64,000 nt of DNA from Rubrivivax sp. A210 (GTDB lineage Bacteria > Pseudomonadota > Gammaproteobacteria > Burkholderiales > Burkholderiaceae_C): the NCBI RefSeq assembly GCF_904426505.1, contig NZ_CAJGBN010000034.1, forward strand, positions 124,001-188,000. The letters run 5' to 3'. The notes beneath the pieces are model-generated. The model made no database searches. It was not told the DNA's origin and was given only the letters and a program-made list of their open reading frames with translations. A program made the translations under genes and the position numbers. This document shows positions 16,166-26,240 of the stretch, piece after piece (position 1 is the first letter of the stretch; each line of letters starts with the position of its first letter).

Positions 16166-17092
16166 GTGTCGCGCCACGACGAGGATTTCCCCGGCTACGT
16201 TGCGGGCCTGCAATTGGACATGCGCGAGCAGCCCGAGGGTGGGAGCGTCCACGTCCCGTGCCAGCCAATATGGGCCTTCGGGCAGGTGCGCTCGCAACAG
16301 GATCTCCTGGTGCTGGTCCATGGCTTCAACAACAACCGGCGCGAGGCCCAGGAGGCCTATGCGGCTTTCCGCAAGCGGCAGGCGGGCCTGCTCGAGGCGC
16401 GCCACTTGGGGGCGTTCGAGGACATGCTCGGCGACGCGTTCTGGCCGGGCGACGCCAACTTCGCCGGCCCGCTGGACATGCTCGATTTTCTCGTCTACCC
16501 CGCCACCATTGCGACCGCCAAGCTGGCGGCGGCACAGCTGAGCACCTATCTGCTGAGTCGCCGCGACGTGCTGAACCTGTACTTCGTTGGTCACTCCATG
16601 GGCTGCAGGGTGATCCTGGAGACCCTGCGGCTGCTCAAGGCGAACCCGAGCTTTCGGACGCCAGTCCGCAAGGTCTGTCTTCTGGCCGCTGCGGTGCGTA
16701 CCTCGGCCGTCTTCCCCGGCGGAGCCCTCGAAGAGGCCTTCCGGGCTGCCGAGCAGGTGGAGGTGCTGCACTCCAGTGCAGACACCGTGCTGTCCCTGGC
16801 CTTTCCCATCGGGCAGACAGCGGCGGGCGATGGATTCTTCCCCACGGCCATAGGGCGACACGGCGATGTGCCGCGCAACCCGGGACAGGTGGAAATCAGG
16901 CCGGTGGACGGCGCCGGCCACGGCGACTACTGGGGCTGGAGGCCGACCGATCAGAGCGCCGTCGCCGCCGAGCACATCAGCCGTTTTCTCGGCCTCGGCC
17001 AAGCGAACCGCGACCTACCGACAGCCACCATCCCCCAGTGCCTCGGCCCTCAGCCCAGGGAGGACATCAAGTGCCGACAGTTCGGAGACTGA
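16166..17092 (+). CDS. Alpha/beta hydrolase (DUF900/esterase-like)
   Basis: A 308-residue protein without a signal peptide. LLVLVHGFNNNRREAQEAY forms the oxyanion-side strand, FVGHSMGCRV carries the nucleophile Ser144, SADTVL offers Asp206 and GAGHGDYW offers His252, a full triad. The HGFN(N) start and the compact lid resemble the DUF900 hydrolases rather than lipases with a large cap. Substrate unknown. The start is GTG, 12 bases after the membrane protein stop. The last about 40 residues (LPTATIPQCLGPQPRED) are polar and may be disordered. Third gene of the cassette. Confidence 0.8.
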   Translation: MSRHDEDFPGYVAGLQLDMREQPEGGSVHVPCQPIWAFGQVRSQQDLLVLVHGFNNNRREAQEAYAAFRKRQAGLLEARHLGAFEDMLGDAFWPGDANFAGPLDMLDFLVYPATIATAKLAAAQLSTYLLSRRDVLNLYFVGHSMGCRVILETLRLLKANPSFRTPVRKVCLLAAAVRTSAVFPGGALEEAFRAAEQVEVLHSSADTVLSLAFPIGQTAAGDGFFPTAIGRHGDVPRNPGQVEIRPVDGAGHGDYWGWRPTDQSAVAAEHISRFLGLGQANRDLPTATIPQCLGPQPREDIKCRQFGD

Positions 17093-17175
17093 GCGGCCTG
17101 GCCATGGCACGATCCAGGTAAGTGATTGATTTTCCTGGGACTGGGGCTTTTGTGGGTCGAGGCGATGCGTTCAAC

Positions 17176-17252
17176 TGGCCTGCCCGGCAGGACTCGAACC
17201 TGCGACCCCCAGCTTAGAAGGCTGGTGCTCTATCCAGTTGAGCTACGGGCAG
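17176..17252 (-). tRNA. tRNA-Arg (anticodon TCT)
   Basis: A 77-base cloverleaf on the minus strand. The acceptor arms CTGCCCG and CGGGCAG pair, the discriminator is G and CCA is encoded. The anticodon loop is CTTCTAA between CCAGC and GCTGG, giving TCT; GGTTCGAGTCC forms the T arm. Its 3-prime end points toward the hydrolase cassette, the side that integrases normally use. Confidence 0.96.
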
Positions 17253-17286
17253 CGTGGCGCGGATTCTAGGAGGCGGGCGGCTCCGC

Positions 17287-17979
17287 TCAGCGCGCCGTGT
17301 ACTGCGTCTTGCCGAACAGCACCTCGCGCGCCTGGTCATCCACCAGGGGCTTGCGGCGGTCGGCCAGCACCTCGACGCCGCGCCGCACCGCCGGGCGCGC
17401 CGCGATCTCGTCGAACCAGCCCTTGAGGTGGGGGTGATCCGCCCAGTCTATGCCCTGGTTCTTCCAACTGCGCAGCCAGGGAAAGGTGGCGATGTCGGCA
17501 ATGCCGTAGTCGGCACCGCCCAGGTAGCGGCTTTTGGCCAGGCGCTTGTTCATCACGCCGTAGAGGCGATGGGCCTCGTTGGTGTAGCGCTCGACCGCGT
17601 ACGGGATCTTCTCGGGCGCGTAGATTCGGAAATGGTGAGCCTGGCCCAGCATGGGGCCGATGCCGCCCATCTGGAACATCAGCCATTGCAGGGCCTCGAA
17701 GCGCCCGCGCAGGTCTTCGGGCAGGAAGCGGCCGGTCTTGCCGGCCAGGTAGACCAGGATGGCGCCCGATTCGAACAGCGAGATCGCCTTTCCGTCGGGG
17801 CCGTCGGGGTCGACGATGGCCGGGATCTTGTTGTTGGGGCTGATGGCCAGGAATTCGGGCCTGAACTGGTCGCCGGCGCCGATGTCCACCGCATGCACGC
17901 GGTACGGAATACCGCATTCCTCGAGCATGATGTGAACCTTGTGGCCGTTGGGCGTAGCCCACGAATACACTTCGATCAT
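17287..17979 (-). CDS. YfcG-like glutathione S-transferase / disulfide-bond oxidoreductase
   Basis: A 230-residue cytosolic glutathione transferase of the nu/YfcG group. The thioredoxin-like N-domain contains the group's signature TPNGHKVHIMLEECG and QFRPEFLAISPNNKIPAIVD, then FESGAILVYLAGKTG for glutathione binding. The helical C-domain has YTNEAHRLYGVMNKRL and YGIADIATFPWLRSW. YfcG-type enzymes act as glutathione-dependent disulfide reductases rather than detoxifying transferases. The ATG is chosen at MIEVYSW, matching the family N-terminus. Divergent from the unknown gene next door. Confidence 0.9.
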   Translation of the reverse strand: MIEVYSWATPNGHKVHIMLEECGIPYRVHAVDIGAGDQFRPEFLAISPNNKIPAIVDPDGPDGKAISLFESGAILVYLAGKTGRFLPEDLRGRFEALQWLMFQMGGIGPMLGQAHHFRIYAPEKIPYAVERYTNEAHRLYGVMNKRLAKSRYLGGADYGIADIATFPWLRSWKNQGIDWADHPHLKGWFDEIAARPAVRRGVEVLADRRKPLVDDQAREVLFGKTQYTAR

Positions 17980-18035
17980 CGGTGTTCTCCGCGGCCCTGG
18001 CGGCGCGGCCCGGCCCATCCAACGGACTCTAAACC

Positions 18036-18773
18036 ATGCTCGACGGATTGAAGCGTTTGTTCGCGGGGCCGGTGGCCGGTGCTGCCAAGGACTGGGACGG
18101 CGTGCTGCCCTGGTCCGACGCCAAGAGCTACACCTTCCGCGAAGTGGGCGACGCCGGCTTCGTCATCGACGGCAACACCGCTGGTGCGGCCTGGCGGCTG
18201 GAATGGGGCCCTTCGCAGCGGCCTTACATCAAGGGCCATGAGTTGCGCCTGCGTGCCGAACTGGGCTTGCATGCCGAACTGCAGTTGGTGCTGCTCAACC
18301 GGCAGTTGCAGGAGCAGATGGAGAAGACAGTCTTCGACCAGTACGTCGAGGGCGTGCAGACCCGCATCGATAACCAGACTCCGCCCGAGATGCGCTGGCT
18401 GGTGATGTTCCCCAAGCTGGGTGCTCCCGAGATGGGCGCGCTGAAGGACCGTTATGTGGCGCTGGGCAGCGTCAAGACCTGGCTGGCCAAGTGGCTGGAG
18501 GGACCGCTGGCGCAGTCGCTGCTGGCGCTGCGCGTGGCCGATGACACGCCGGTCGTGCTGATGATCGGCCGCGGCCGCCTGATGCTGCGCACCGCCATGC
18601 CCGACCCGGTGGTGGCGCAGTTGCAGGCCTGGCTGCGTGTCTTCGAGACCGCCATCCGCGAGGCCCGGCGCATGGCCAACGAGAGCACCGACACCGTTTC
18701 GCCCAGCACCCACGGCAGCAGCCTGTGGTCGGCCAGCGCGCTGCCCGGCGACGAGCGCGACGGCACGAAGTAG
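18036..18773 (+). CDS. Conserved hypothetical protein
   Basis: A 245-residue soluble protein without signal peptide or membrane helices. I do not recognise a named family, though it looks like a typical conserved Burkholderiales protein. Visible segments: WRLEWGPSQRPYIKGHELRL (a strand-rich part near 52-71), EKTVFDQYVEGVQTRIDN, and a C-terminal half predicted helical. The last 25 residues are Ser/Thr-rich and probably disordered. Upstream, CTCTAAACC directly before the ATG leaves no room for a ribosome site. Two hairpins follow its stop. Confidence 0.65.
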   Translation: MLDGLKRLFAGPVAGAAKDWDGVLPWSDAKSYTFREVGDAGFVIDGNTAGAAWRLEWGPSQRPYIKGHELRLRAELGLHAELQLVLLNRQLQEQMEKTVFDQYVEGVQTRIDNQTPPEMRWLVMFPKLGAPEMGALKDRYVALGSVKTWLAKWLEGPLAQSLLALRVADDTPVVLMIGRGRLMLRTAMPDPVVAQLQAWLRVFETAIREARRMANESTDTVSPSTHGSSLWSASALPGDERDGTK

Positions 18774-18795
18774 GCCAAGCCCGCCGCGCTCATGC

Positions 18796-18815
18796 CTGCG
18801 CACGCAAGTGCGCAG
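18796..18815 (+). terminator. Hairpin, likely terminator of the upstream gene
   Basis: CTGCGCAC-GCAA-GTGCGCAG is a perfect 8-bp stem with a GCAA loop, followed by TCTTT. It lies 23 bases after the stop of the plus-strand unknown gene, in a gap between convergent genes. The short T-rich tail makes an intrinsic terminator plausible. Confidence 0.6.
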
Positions 18816-18829
18816 TCTTTCGCCAGGCA

Positions 18830-18855
18830 CACGACAGTCCGCGGGGACTGTCGTG
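18830..18855. terminator. Long perfect hairpin between convergent genes
   Basis: CACGACAGTCC and GGACTGTCGTG form a perfect 11-bp stem around a GCGG loop. It lies ten bases before the end of the acyl-CoA dehydrogenase gene, so it would end or protect transcripts from either side. There is no long T-run on the plus strand. Confidence 0.5.
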
Positions 18856-18864
18856 CATCCGGGC

Positions 18865-20076
<1,212 letters not shown>

Positions 20077-20113
20077 GGCGGTCTCCTGTTTGGATGGGGT
20101 TGGATGGCCGTGT

Positions 20114-21202
20114 TCAGCGCGCGGCGTGGGCCTGGGCGAAGCGCCACGCCAGCTCGGCCAGCTGCCGCGTCGCGGCGCCGGTGGCACGGGCCTGGGCGCT
20201 GGCGGCCGTGCCGTCGACCACGCGCTTGGCGATGCCCTGGGTGATGGCGGCGATGCGGAACAGGTTGTAGGCGAGGTAGAAGTTCCAGTCGGCGCGCAGC
20301 GCCTCGGCGTCGGCGCGGCCGGTGCGCTCGCAATAGCGGCGCAGGTAGTCCTGCTCGGCGGGAATGCCCAGCGTCGCCAGGTCGAGCCCGCCTATGCCGC
20401 GGAAGACGCCGGGCGGGATGTGCCAGGCCATGCCGTGGTAGCTGAAATCGGCCAGCGGATGGCCCAGCGTGCTCAGCTCCCAGTCGAGCACGGCAATGAC
20501 GCGCGGCTCGTCGCGGTGGAACACCAGGTTGTCCATACGAAAGTCGCCATGCACCACCGCCACCTGGCTCGGGTCCTGCGCCGCCGCAGGCAGGTGGCCC
20601 GGCAGCCAGGCGATGAGCCTGTCCATTTCGGCGATGGGCTCGGTGATCGAGGCCTGGTACTGCTTGCTCCAGCGCGCGATCTGGCGCTCGAAGTAATTGC
20701 CCGGGCGGCCGAAGTCGGCCAGGCCCGCGGCCACCGCATCGACCTTGTGCAGCGCCGCGATGACGCGGTTCATCTCGTCGTAGATGGCGCCGCGCCCGGC
20801 CGGCGTCATGCCGGGCAGCGACTGGTCCCACAGCACGCGGCCGTCCATGAATTCCATCAGGTAGAAGGCGCGGCCGATGACGGCCTCGTCCTCGCACAGC
20901 AGGTGCATCTTCGCCACCGGCACCTCGCTGTCGGCCAGACCGCGCATGACGCGGAACTCGCGCTCGATGGCGTGGGCCGAGGGCAGCAGCCGGGCGGCCG
21001 GGCCGGGCTTGCTGCGCATCACATAGGCGCAGCCCGGCGTCACCAGCTTGTAGGTCGGGTTGCTCTGGCCGCCCTTGAACTGCTCCACCGTCAGCGGGCC
21101 GGCAAAGCCCGCCAATTCGCGCTCGAGATAGGCCTGCAGCGCGGCGGTGTCGAAGGCGTGGCTGGCCGCCATGGCCCGCGTGCCGACGTAGGCGTCGTTC
21201 AT
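20114..21202 (-). CDS. APH-fold phosphotransferase, LvaA/ACAD11-N-like kinase
   Basis: A 362-residue kinase-like protein of the aminoglycoside phosphotransferase fold. It has the nucleotide-site strand [12 protein letters not shown], the catalytic loop HGDFRMDN (His218-Asp220) and the metal-binding Asp240 in [15 protein letters not shown]. The group homologous to the N-terminal half of ACAD11 phosphorylates 4-hydroxyacyl-CoA so that its dehydrogenase partner can remove phosphate. The partner sits 37 bases downstream. The small LvaB-type subunit of the Pseudomonas system is not visible here. Antibiotic resistance is unlikely. Confidence 0.9.
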   Translation of the reverse strand: MNDAYVGTRAMAASHAFDTAALQAYLERELAGFAGPLTVEQFKGGQSNPTYKLVTPGCAYVMRSKPGPAARLLPSAHAIEREFRVMRGLADSEVPVAKMHLLCEDEAVIGRAFYLMEFMDGRVLWDQSLPGMTPAGRGAIYDEMNRVIAALHKVDAVAAGLADFGRPGNYFERQIARWSKQYQASITEPIAEMDRLIAWLPGHLPAAAQDPSQVAVVHGDFRMDNLVFHRDEPRVIAVLDWELSTLGHPLADFSYHGMAWHIPPGVFRGIGGLDLATLGIPAEQDYLRRYCERTGRADAEALRADWNFYLAYNLFRIAAITQGIAKRVVDGTAASAQARATGAATRQLAELAWRFAQAHAAR

Positions 21203-21218
21203 CGTGTGGATTCCCGGT

Positions 21219-21923
21219 TCAACGTTCGGCGGCGGCCATCAGCTTGTCGCGCGACAGCACCACCAGGCGCGTCGGCTCGACGCGCACCGCGCCGTCGCGC
21301 TCGAAAGCCTTGAGTTCCTGGTTGACGCGTTGGCGCGAGGCGCCCAGCAGCTGGGCCAGGTCTTCCTGGGCCAGCGCCAGGCCGATGCGCACCTCGGTGC
21401 CCTCGGCCACGCCATAGCTGCGCGCCAGCAGCAGGATTTGCCGCGCCAGGCGCGCCTGCAGAGGCCGCGTGGCCAGGTCTTCGATCTGGTCGAACATCAG
21501 CCGCAGGCGGCGGCAGTTCAGGCGCAGCAGCGCGTCGTAGAGCTCCACATGCGCCGCCAGCAAGGCCTTGAAGTCGGGCTTGCGCACCACCAGCAGCGTG
21601 GTCTCGCCGTGGGCGTCGGCATCGTGGGTGCGCGGCAGGCCATCGAAGAGTGCGATGTCGCCGAACCAGGTGCCGGGCTCGGCGTAGGTGAGCGTGACCT
21701 GCTTGCCCGCCAGCGACACCGTGCCTATGCGCACCGCGCCGCGCGCCACGCCGCACCACTCCTGCGCCGGTGTGCCGCGCGTCGCGAGCGCCGCGCCATC
21801 GGCCAGCCGGCGCACCACGCCGCGTGACAGGATCGCGCCCTGCAGCGCGGGTGAGAGCTTGCTGAACCACGCGCCCGTCTCGATGTTCTGGAGTTCGTCG
21901 ATTGTAAGAACCGGGCTGCTCAT
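21219..21923 (-). CDS. Crp/Fnr family transcriptional regulator
   Basis: A 234-residue regulator with an N-terminal cyclic-nucleotide-like domain (GTWFGDIALFDGLPRTH, about 90-106) and a C-terminal winged helix (LALAQEDLAQLLGASRQRVNQEL). Cysteines for an FNR iron-sulfur cluster are absent, so it is not an oxygen sensor of the FNR type. It lies 16 bases before the kinase-dehydrogenase pair on the same strand and probably controls it. ATG 21923 is chosen because the MSSPVLTIDEL start fits the family; a longer start 20 codons upstream exists. Confidence 0.9.
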   Translation of the reverse strand: MSSPVLTIDELQNIETGAWFSKLSPALQGAILSRGVVRRLADGAALATRGTPAQEWCGVARGAVRIGTVSLAGKQVTLTYAEPGTWFGDIALFDGLPRTHDADAHGETTLLVVRKPDFKALLAAHVELYDALLRLNCRRLRLMFDQIEDLATRPLQARLARQILLLARSYGVAEGTEVRIGLALAQEDLAQLLGASRQRVNQELKAFERDGAVRVEPTRLVVLSRDKLMAAAER

Positions 21924-22082
21924 GGCTTGTCTCGGGCGTGACAGGGGCGGGCCGGCATTGTGGTCCCGCGTGTGATGGGCCACATCTGCACCCCAGCTCG
22001 GGCGTTTGAGCCGCGATGCTTCGTGCTAGAGTGGTTTTCACCGGTCCATCGCGGCGTTATCGCCGCATTTCTCCTGTATCGC

Positions 22083-24110
22083 ATGCACACGTTGCGGCCC
22101 TGGCTGTCGTCCATCGTCATCGGCGCGGCCTCCACCACTGCCGCGGCGACCGGCTTGGGTGCAGGTGGCGCATCAGCCGTGCTGGGCCAGCCGCTGGATT
22201 TCGTCGTGCAGGTGCGGCTCGATGCCGCCGACGAGCAAGCCCTGAACTGCATCAACGCCGAAGTCACGGTCGGTGACCGCAGATTGCCTGCACCCTGGGT
22301 GCGGGCCACGGTCGAGGGACGGAGCCCGGATGCCGCGCGCATCCGCGTCAGCACCACGGTGAGCATCGACGAGCCGGTGGTTACCATCGGGCTCAGCGCC
22401 GGCTGCGCCTCGCGCGTGGCGCGCCGCTATGTCGTGCTGGCCGATCCGCCGGCGCTGCCGCCGCCCGTGCCGGCTGCCTTGCCGCTGGCCGAGGCGGTGG
22501 CCCCTGCGCCAGCCAGTCCTTCACCCCCCGCCATGGTGGGTGTGCCGGCACCGGTGCAGCAGCCGGTGGTGCTGGCCGAGCGCGAGGCCTCGCCGGCCGC
22601 GGCGCCGCCCGGCCGCGCCGAGCGCAGCACCGCGAAGCGGGCCGAGCGCACTTCCGAACGCAAGGCCGAGCGCCAGCGTCCTGCGCCCCGCAAGGCGGTG
22701 GCAAAGGCGGCGCGCCGCGCCGCCGAGGCGGGGCCGCGGCTGCAGCTCGAAGCCCTGGCGCCGGCTCCGGTGCCCACGCCTGCGGCCAGCGCCGAGCGCG
22801 CCACGGTCGAGGAAGCCCTGGTCGCTGTCGCTGATGCGGCCAGCGCCACGCGCGCCGCTCAGGCGGCGGCCTCGGCCCAGGCCGAGCGGCTTGCCAGCAT
22901 GGAGCGCGTGGTCGAGCAGTTGCGCACCGAGGCGCGCTCCAACCGCGAGCTCGCGGCCCAGTTGCGCGAGAAGCTGCAGGAATCCGACCAGACCGGCCAC
23001 TGGACACTGCCGCTCCTGGTGCTGGCCCTGATGATGGGTGCGCTGGCCGCCTGGCTGGCCTGGCGCCTGTCGGTGGTGCAGCGCGTGCGCCAGCAGGACT
23101 GGCAGGCCGCCGCCGTGGCGCCGCCCGACCCGGCGGCAGGGCAGGGCGCAGATCCGGCAGGCCCGGGCCAGCCCCAGTTGACGGCGCCGGCGCCCTTCGT
23201 CACCTCCACCCAGGTCATGCCCGCGCCCATGACCCCGCGCCCACGTCCGCGTCCTGGCCCGGCCTGGCCGCCGCCGGCACCGGCCGAGAACTGGGCGCCG
23301 GTGTCGACCCAGGCGCCGCCGCTGGCGACGGTGCAGATGCCACCCCGGGCCAAGCCGCTGCCGCCGCCGGACGAGCCCGAACTCCTGACCCAGCGCACCG
23401 AGGTGCTGGCGCCGGTGGCCCAGGATTCGACGTTGCGCGATGTCTCGATCGAGGAACTGATCGATCTCGAGCAGCAGGCCGAGTTCTTCGTCGTGCTGGG
23501 CCAGGACGGTGCCGCGGTCGATCTGCTCAATGAGCATCTGCGCAGCAGCGGCGGCATCAGCCCGCTGCCCTATCTGAAGCTGCTTGAGATCCATCACCGG
23601 CGCGGCGAGCGCAAGGCCTACGAGGCCATACGCACGCGCTTCAACCAGCAGTTCAATGCCTATGCGCCCGAGTGGGGTGCAGACCCGGCCCATGGCCGCA
23701 CGTTGGCCGACTACAGCGGCGTGCTGCCGCGTCTGCAGCAGGTGTGGCCGAGGCCGCTGGACGCGATGGCCGAACTCGAGGCGCTGCTGTTCCGCAAGTC
23801 GCGCGGCGATCTCTTCGAACTGCCGGCCTACCGCGAGGTGCTGTTCCTGTATGCGCTGGCGCGCGACCTGATGGACCGCGAGGCCGCCACCACGGGCGAG
23901 GTCGACCTGCTGCTGCCGATGTCGGACGGCGGCGAGTTCGGCAGCACGGCGCCGACGCCCTTCCTGGGCCTGGAGCCGCGCCATGGCCGCGAAGAGGCCG
24001 ATCCGCACCCGACGCTGCCGCTGGACTTCGACCTCACCGCGGCCGACCGCCCGGCCAGCCTTTTTGCCCCACTGAGCGACCCGCTGACCGAGCCGCCGCT
24101 GCGCCGCTGA
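22083..24110 (+). CDS. FimV-like cell-pole/type IV pilus protein
   Basis: A 675-residue protein resembling FimV, which organises type IV pili and polar peptidoglycan. The N-terminal part (LGQPLDFVVQVRLDAADEQA onward, about 35-120) fits the FimV N-terminal beta domain. The LysM peptidoglycan-binding domain is not visible. An extended Ala/Pro-rich linker and coiled-coil-like stretch (about 120-300) leads to one TM helix (about 306-326, LPLLVLALMMGALAAWLAW). The cytoplasmic part has IEELIDLEQQAEFFVVLGQDGAAVDLLNEHL, typical of FimV tetratricopeptide regions. ATG choice is uncertain because no ribosome site is seen. Confidence 0.7.
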   Translation: MHTLRPWLSSIVIGAASTTAAATGLGAGGASAVLGQPLDFVVQVRLDAADEQALNCINAEVTVGDRRLPAPWVRATVEGRSPDAARIRVSTTVSIDEPVVTIGLSAGCASRVARRYVVLADPPALPPPVPAALPLAEAVAPAPASPSPPAMVGVPAPVQQPVVLAEREASPAAAPPGRAERSTAKRAERTSERKAERQRPAPRKAVAKAARRAAEAGPRLQLEALAPAPVPTPAASAERATVEEALVAVADAASATRAAQAAASAQAERLASMERVVEQLRTEARSNRELAAQLREKLQESDQTGHWTLPLLVLALMMGALAAWLAWRLSVVQRVRQQDWQAAAVAPPDPAAGQGADPAGPGQPQLTAPAPFVTSTQVMPAPMTPRPRPRPGPAWPPPAPAENWAPVSTQAPPLATVQMPPRAKPLPPPDEPELLTQRTEVLAPVAQDSTLRDVSIEELIDLEQQAEFFVVLGQDGAAVDLLNEHLRSSGGISPLPYLKLLEIHHRRGERKAYEAIRTRFNQQFNAYAPEWGADPAHGRTLADYSGVLPRLQQVWPRPLDAMAELEALLFRKSRGDLFELPAYREVLFLYALARDLMDREAATTGEVDLLLPMSDGGEFGSTAPTPFLGLEPRHGREEADPHPTLPLDFDLTAADRPASLFAPLSDPLTEPPLRR

Positions 24111-24128
24111 AGGTGCGGCTTGCCGTGG

Positions 24129-25283
24129 CTACAGCCGCGCCAAGCGTGCCAGCGCGGCCTGCAGCGTCTCGTCCTTCTTGGCAAAGCACAGCCGCGCCAG
24201 GCCCTGCTCGAAGCCACCTTCGTAGAACACCGCGAGCGGGATCGCCGCGACACCGATCTCGCGTGTCAGCCACTGGCAGAACTCGGCCTCGGGCAGGCTG
24301 CTCACCGCGCTGTAGTCGACGAGCTGGAAATAGCTGCCCTCGCTGGGCAGCAGGCGCAGGCGGGTGGCCGCCAGGCCGGTGCGGAAGAGATCGCGCTTGC
24401 GCTGGTAGAAGGCGGGCAGGCCGAGATAGGGCGCCGGGTCGGCCATGTGGCGGGCCAGCGCGTGCTGCACCGGGGTGTTGACGGTGAAGACATTGAACTG
24501 GTGAACCTTGCGGAACTCGGCCGTCAGCGCCGCCGGCGCCGCCACGGTACCCACCTTCCAGCCGGTGACGTGGTAGGTCTTGCCAAAGCTGGAGACGACG
24601 AAGGCGCGCGAGGCCAGTGCCGGAATCGACGACGCACTGACGTGGGCCGCGCCGTCGAACACCATGTGCTCGTAGACCTCGTCCGACAACAGCAGCACGT
24701 CGGTGGGCGCCAGCAACCCGGCCAGGCGCTGCATCTCGGCCGCGGTCCAGACGGTGGCGCTGGGGTTGTGCGGACTGTTGATCATCAAGAGCCGCGTGCG
24801 CGAAGTGATGGCCGCGGCGATGCGTTCGAAATCGGGCCGGAAGCGGCCCGGCGTCAGCGGCACGCGGACGACTTTGCCGCCCGCCAGCTCGATGGCCGGG
24901 CCATAGCTGTCGTAGCAGGGCTCGAGCACGATGACCTCGTCGCCTGGGTGTACGCAGCACAGCACGGCGGTCAGGATGGCCTGGGTGGCGCCGGCGGTGA
25001 TGGTGATCTCGCTGGTGGCGTCGTAGCGACGGCCGTAGAGAGCCTCGATCTTGGCCGCATAGCGCTCGCGCAGCTGCGGCACGCCGGTCATGGGCGGGTA
25101 CTGGTTCAGGCCCTCGCGCATGGCGGCGCTCACATGGTCCACCAGGGCCGGGTCGCAGTTGAAATCCGGGAAGCCCTGGCCCAGGTTGACGGCGCCGCAT
25201 TCCTGCGCCAGCGCCGACATCACGGTGAAGATGGTGGTGCCGACCTGGGGCAGGCGGCTCTGGATCGCGGGGGTCGTGCTCAT
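24129..25283 (-). CDS. ybdL: PLP-dependent methionine aminotransferase-like (YbdL family)
   Basis: A 384-residue class I/II aminotransferase. Landmarks: NLGQGFPDFNCDPAL, TAGATQAILTAVLC, SPHNPSATVW, LLSDEVYEHMVFD and the PLP lysine Lys235 in SSFGKTYHVTGWKVG, all close to E. coli YbdL, which transaminates methionine and aromatic amino acids. Upstream is a CysB-type regulator 12 bases away, so a link to sulfur amino-acid metabolism is plausible. Kynurenine aminotransferases are related and cannot be excluded. Confidence 0.9.
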   Translation of the reverse strand: MSTTPAIQSRLPQVGTTIFTVMSALAQECGAVNLGQGFPDFNCDPALVDHVSAAMREGLNQYPPMTGVPQLRERYAAKIEALYGRRYDATSEITITAGATQAILTAVLCCVHPGDEVIVLEPCYDSYGPAIELAGGKVVRVPLTPGRFRPDFERIAAAITSRTRLLMINSPHNPSATVWTAAEMQRLAGLLAPTDVLLLSDEVYEHMVFDGAAHVSASSIPALASRAFVVSSFGKTYHVTGWKVGTVAAPAALTAEFRKVHQFNVFTVNTPVQHALARHMADPAPYLGLPAFYQRKRDLFRTGLAATRLRLLPSEGSYFQLVDYSAVSSLPEAEFCQWLTREIGVAAIPLAVFYEGGFEQGLARLCFAKKDETLQAALARLARL

Positions 25284-25295
25284 CGTTTGCGGTGC

Positions 25296-26240
25296 TCAGA
25301 GTTCATAGTCGCTGCCCTGGCCGGCCATCGCCTGCGCGATCAGCGCCGGCGTCAGATGGGGCGAGAGCAGCTCGGCAAAGGCGGTGACGAACTGGCGCAG
25401 GTAGGCGCCGCGCTTGAAGGCCACGCGCGTGACGTTGGCGCCGAAGAGATGGCCCAGCGGCCGCCAGGCGAGATCGGCTTCGGCCGGCTCGGTGCGCATG
25501 GCCAGCTCGGTGACGATGCCCACGCCCAGGCCCAGGCGCACATAGGTCTTGATGACGTCGGAGTCGATGGCCTCGAGTGCCACCATGGGCTTGAGGCGGG
25601 CGCGCGCAAAGGCCTGGTCGATGCGCGTGCGGCCGGTCACGGTGGGCTGGTACATCACCAGCGGATGGGCCGCCAGCTGCTCCAGCGTCGGCCGTTCGAC
25701 CGTGGCCAGCGGGTGGCTCACCGGCACCACCAGCACATGCTGCCATTCGTGGCAGGGCAGGGTGATCAGCTCATCGTGGGCCGACAGCGCCTCGGTGGCG
25801 AGGCCGATCTCGGCCACGTCGTCCCTCAGCATGCGTGCCACGTCCTCGGGCATGCCCTGGTGCAGCACCACCTGCACCTTGGGGTAGCGGCGGCGCAGCT
25901 CGGCAATGGGCACGGGCAGGAAATAGCGTGCCTGGGTGTGGGTGGTGGCGATGGACAGCGTGCCGGCGTCCTGCTTCGAATATTCCTCGCCGATGCGCTT
26001 GAGATTGGCCACCTCGCGCATCACGATCTCGATCGAGCGCAGCACCTGCTGGCCCGGCTCGGTGACGCGCTTCAGCCGCTTGCCATGGCGGGCGAAGATG
26101 TCGACGCCCAGCTCTTCCTCCAGTTCGAGGATGGCCTTGCTGATGCCGGGCTGCGAGGTGAACAGCGCCTTGGCGGTCTCGGTGAGGTTGAGGTTGCGGC
26201 GCACGGCCTCCTGCACGAAGCGGAACTGGTGCAGATTCAT
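25296..26240 (-). CDS. cysB: CysB-family LysR regulator
   Basis: A 314-residue LysR-type regulator. The helix-turn-helix NLNLTETAKALFTSQPGISKAILELEEELG and FARHGKRLKRVTEPGQQVL are diagnostic for the CysB/Cbl group. The effector domain keeps ATTHTQARYFLPVPIAELRRR and the glycine-rich turn RLGLGVGIVTELAM. CysB activates sulfate-assimilation genes in response to N-acetylserine. Its ATG overlaps the stop of the CbiX-like gene (ATGA), and the aminotransferase follows closely, so these are likely co-transcribed. Confidence 0.93.
   Translation of the reverse strand: MNLHQFRFVQEAVRRNLNLTETAKALFTSQPGISKAILELEEELGVDIFARHGKRLKRVTEPGQQVLRSIEIVMREVANLKRIGEEYSKQDAGTLSIATTHTQARYFLPVPIAELRRRYPKVQVVLHQGMPEDVARMLRDDVAEIGLATEALSAHDELITLPCHEWQHVLVVPVSHPLATVERPTLEQLAAHPLVMYQPTVTGRTRIDQAFARARLKPMVALEAIDSDVIKTYVRLGLGVGIVTELAMRTEPAEADLAWRPLGHLFGANVTRVAFKRGAYLRQFVTAFAELLSPHLTPALIAQAMAGQGSDYEL

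Noticed and set aside
17093-17175. Attachment site beside tRNA-Arg
   Set aside because: No second copy of the tRNA 3-prime end was found near 13600-13990 and no integrase is present, so only the position supports an island.
20114-21202. Antibiotic (aminoglycoside) resistance kinase
   Set aside because: It has the fold, but sits with an ACAD11-like dehydrogenase and resembles acyl-CoA kinases more than drug kinases.
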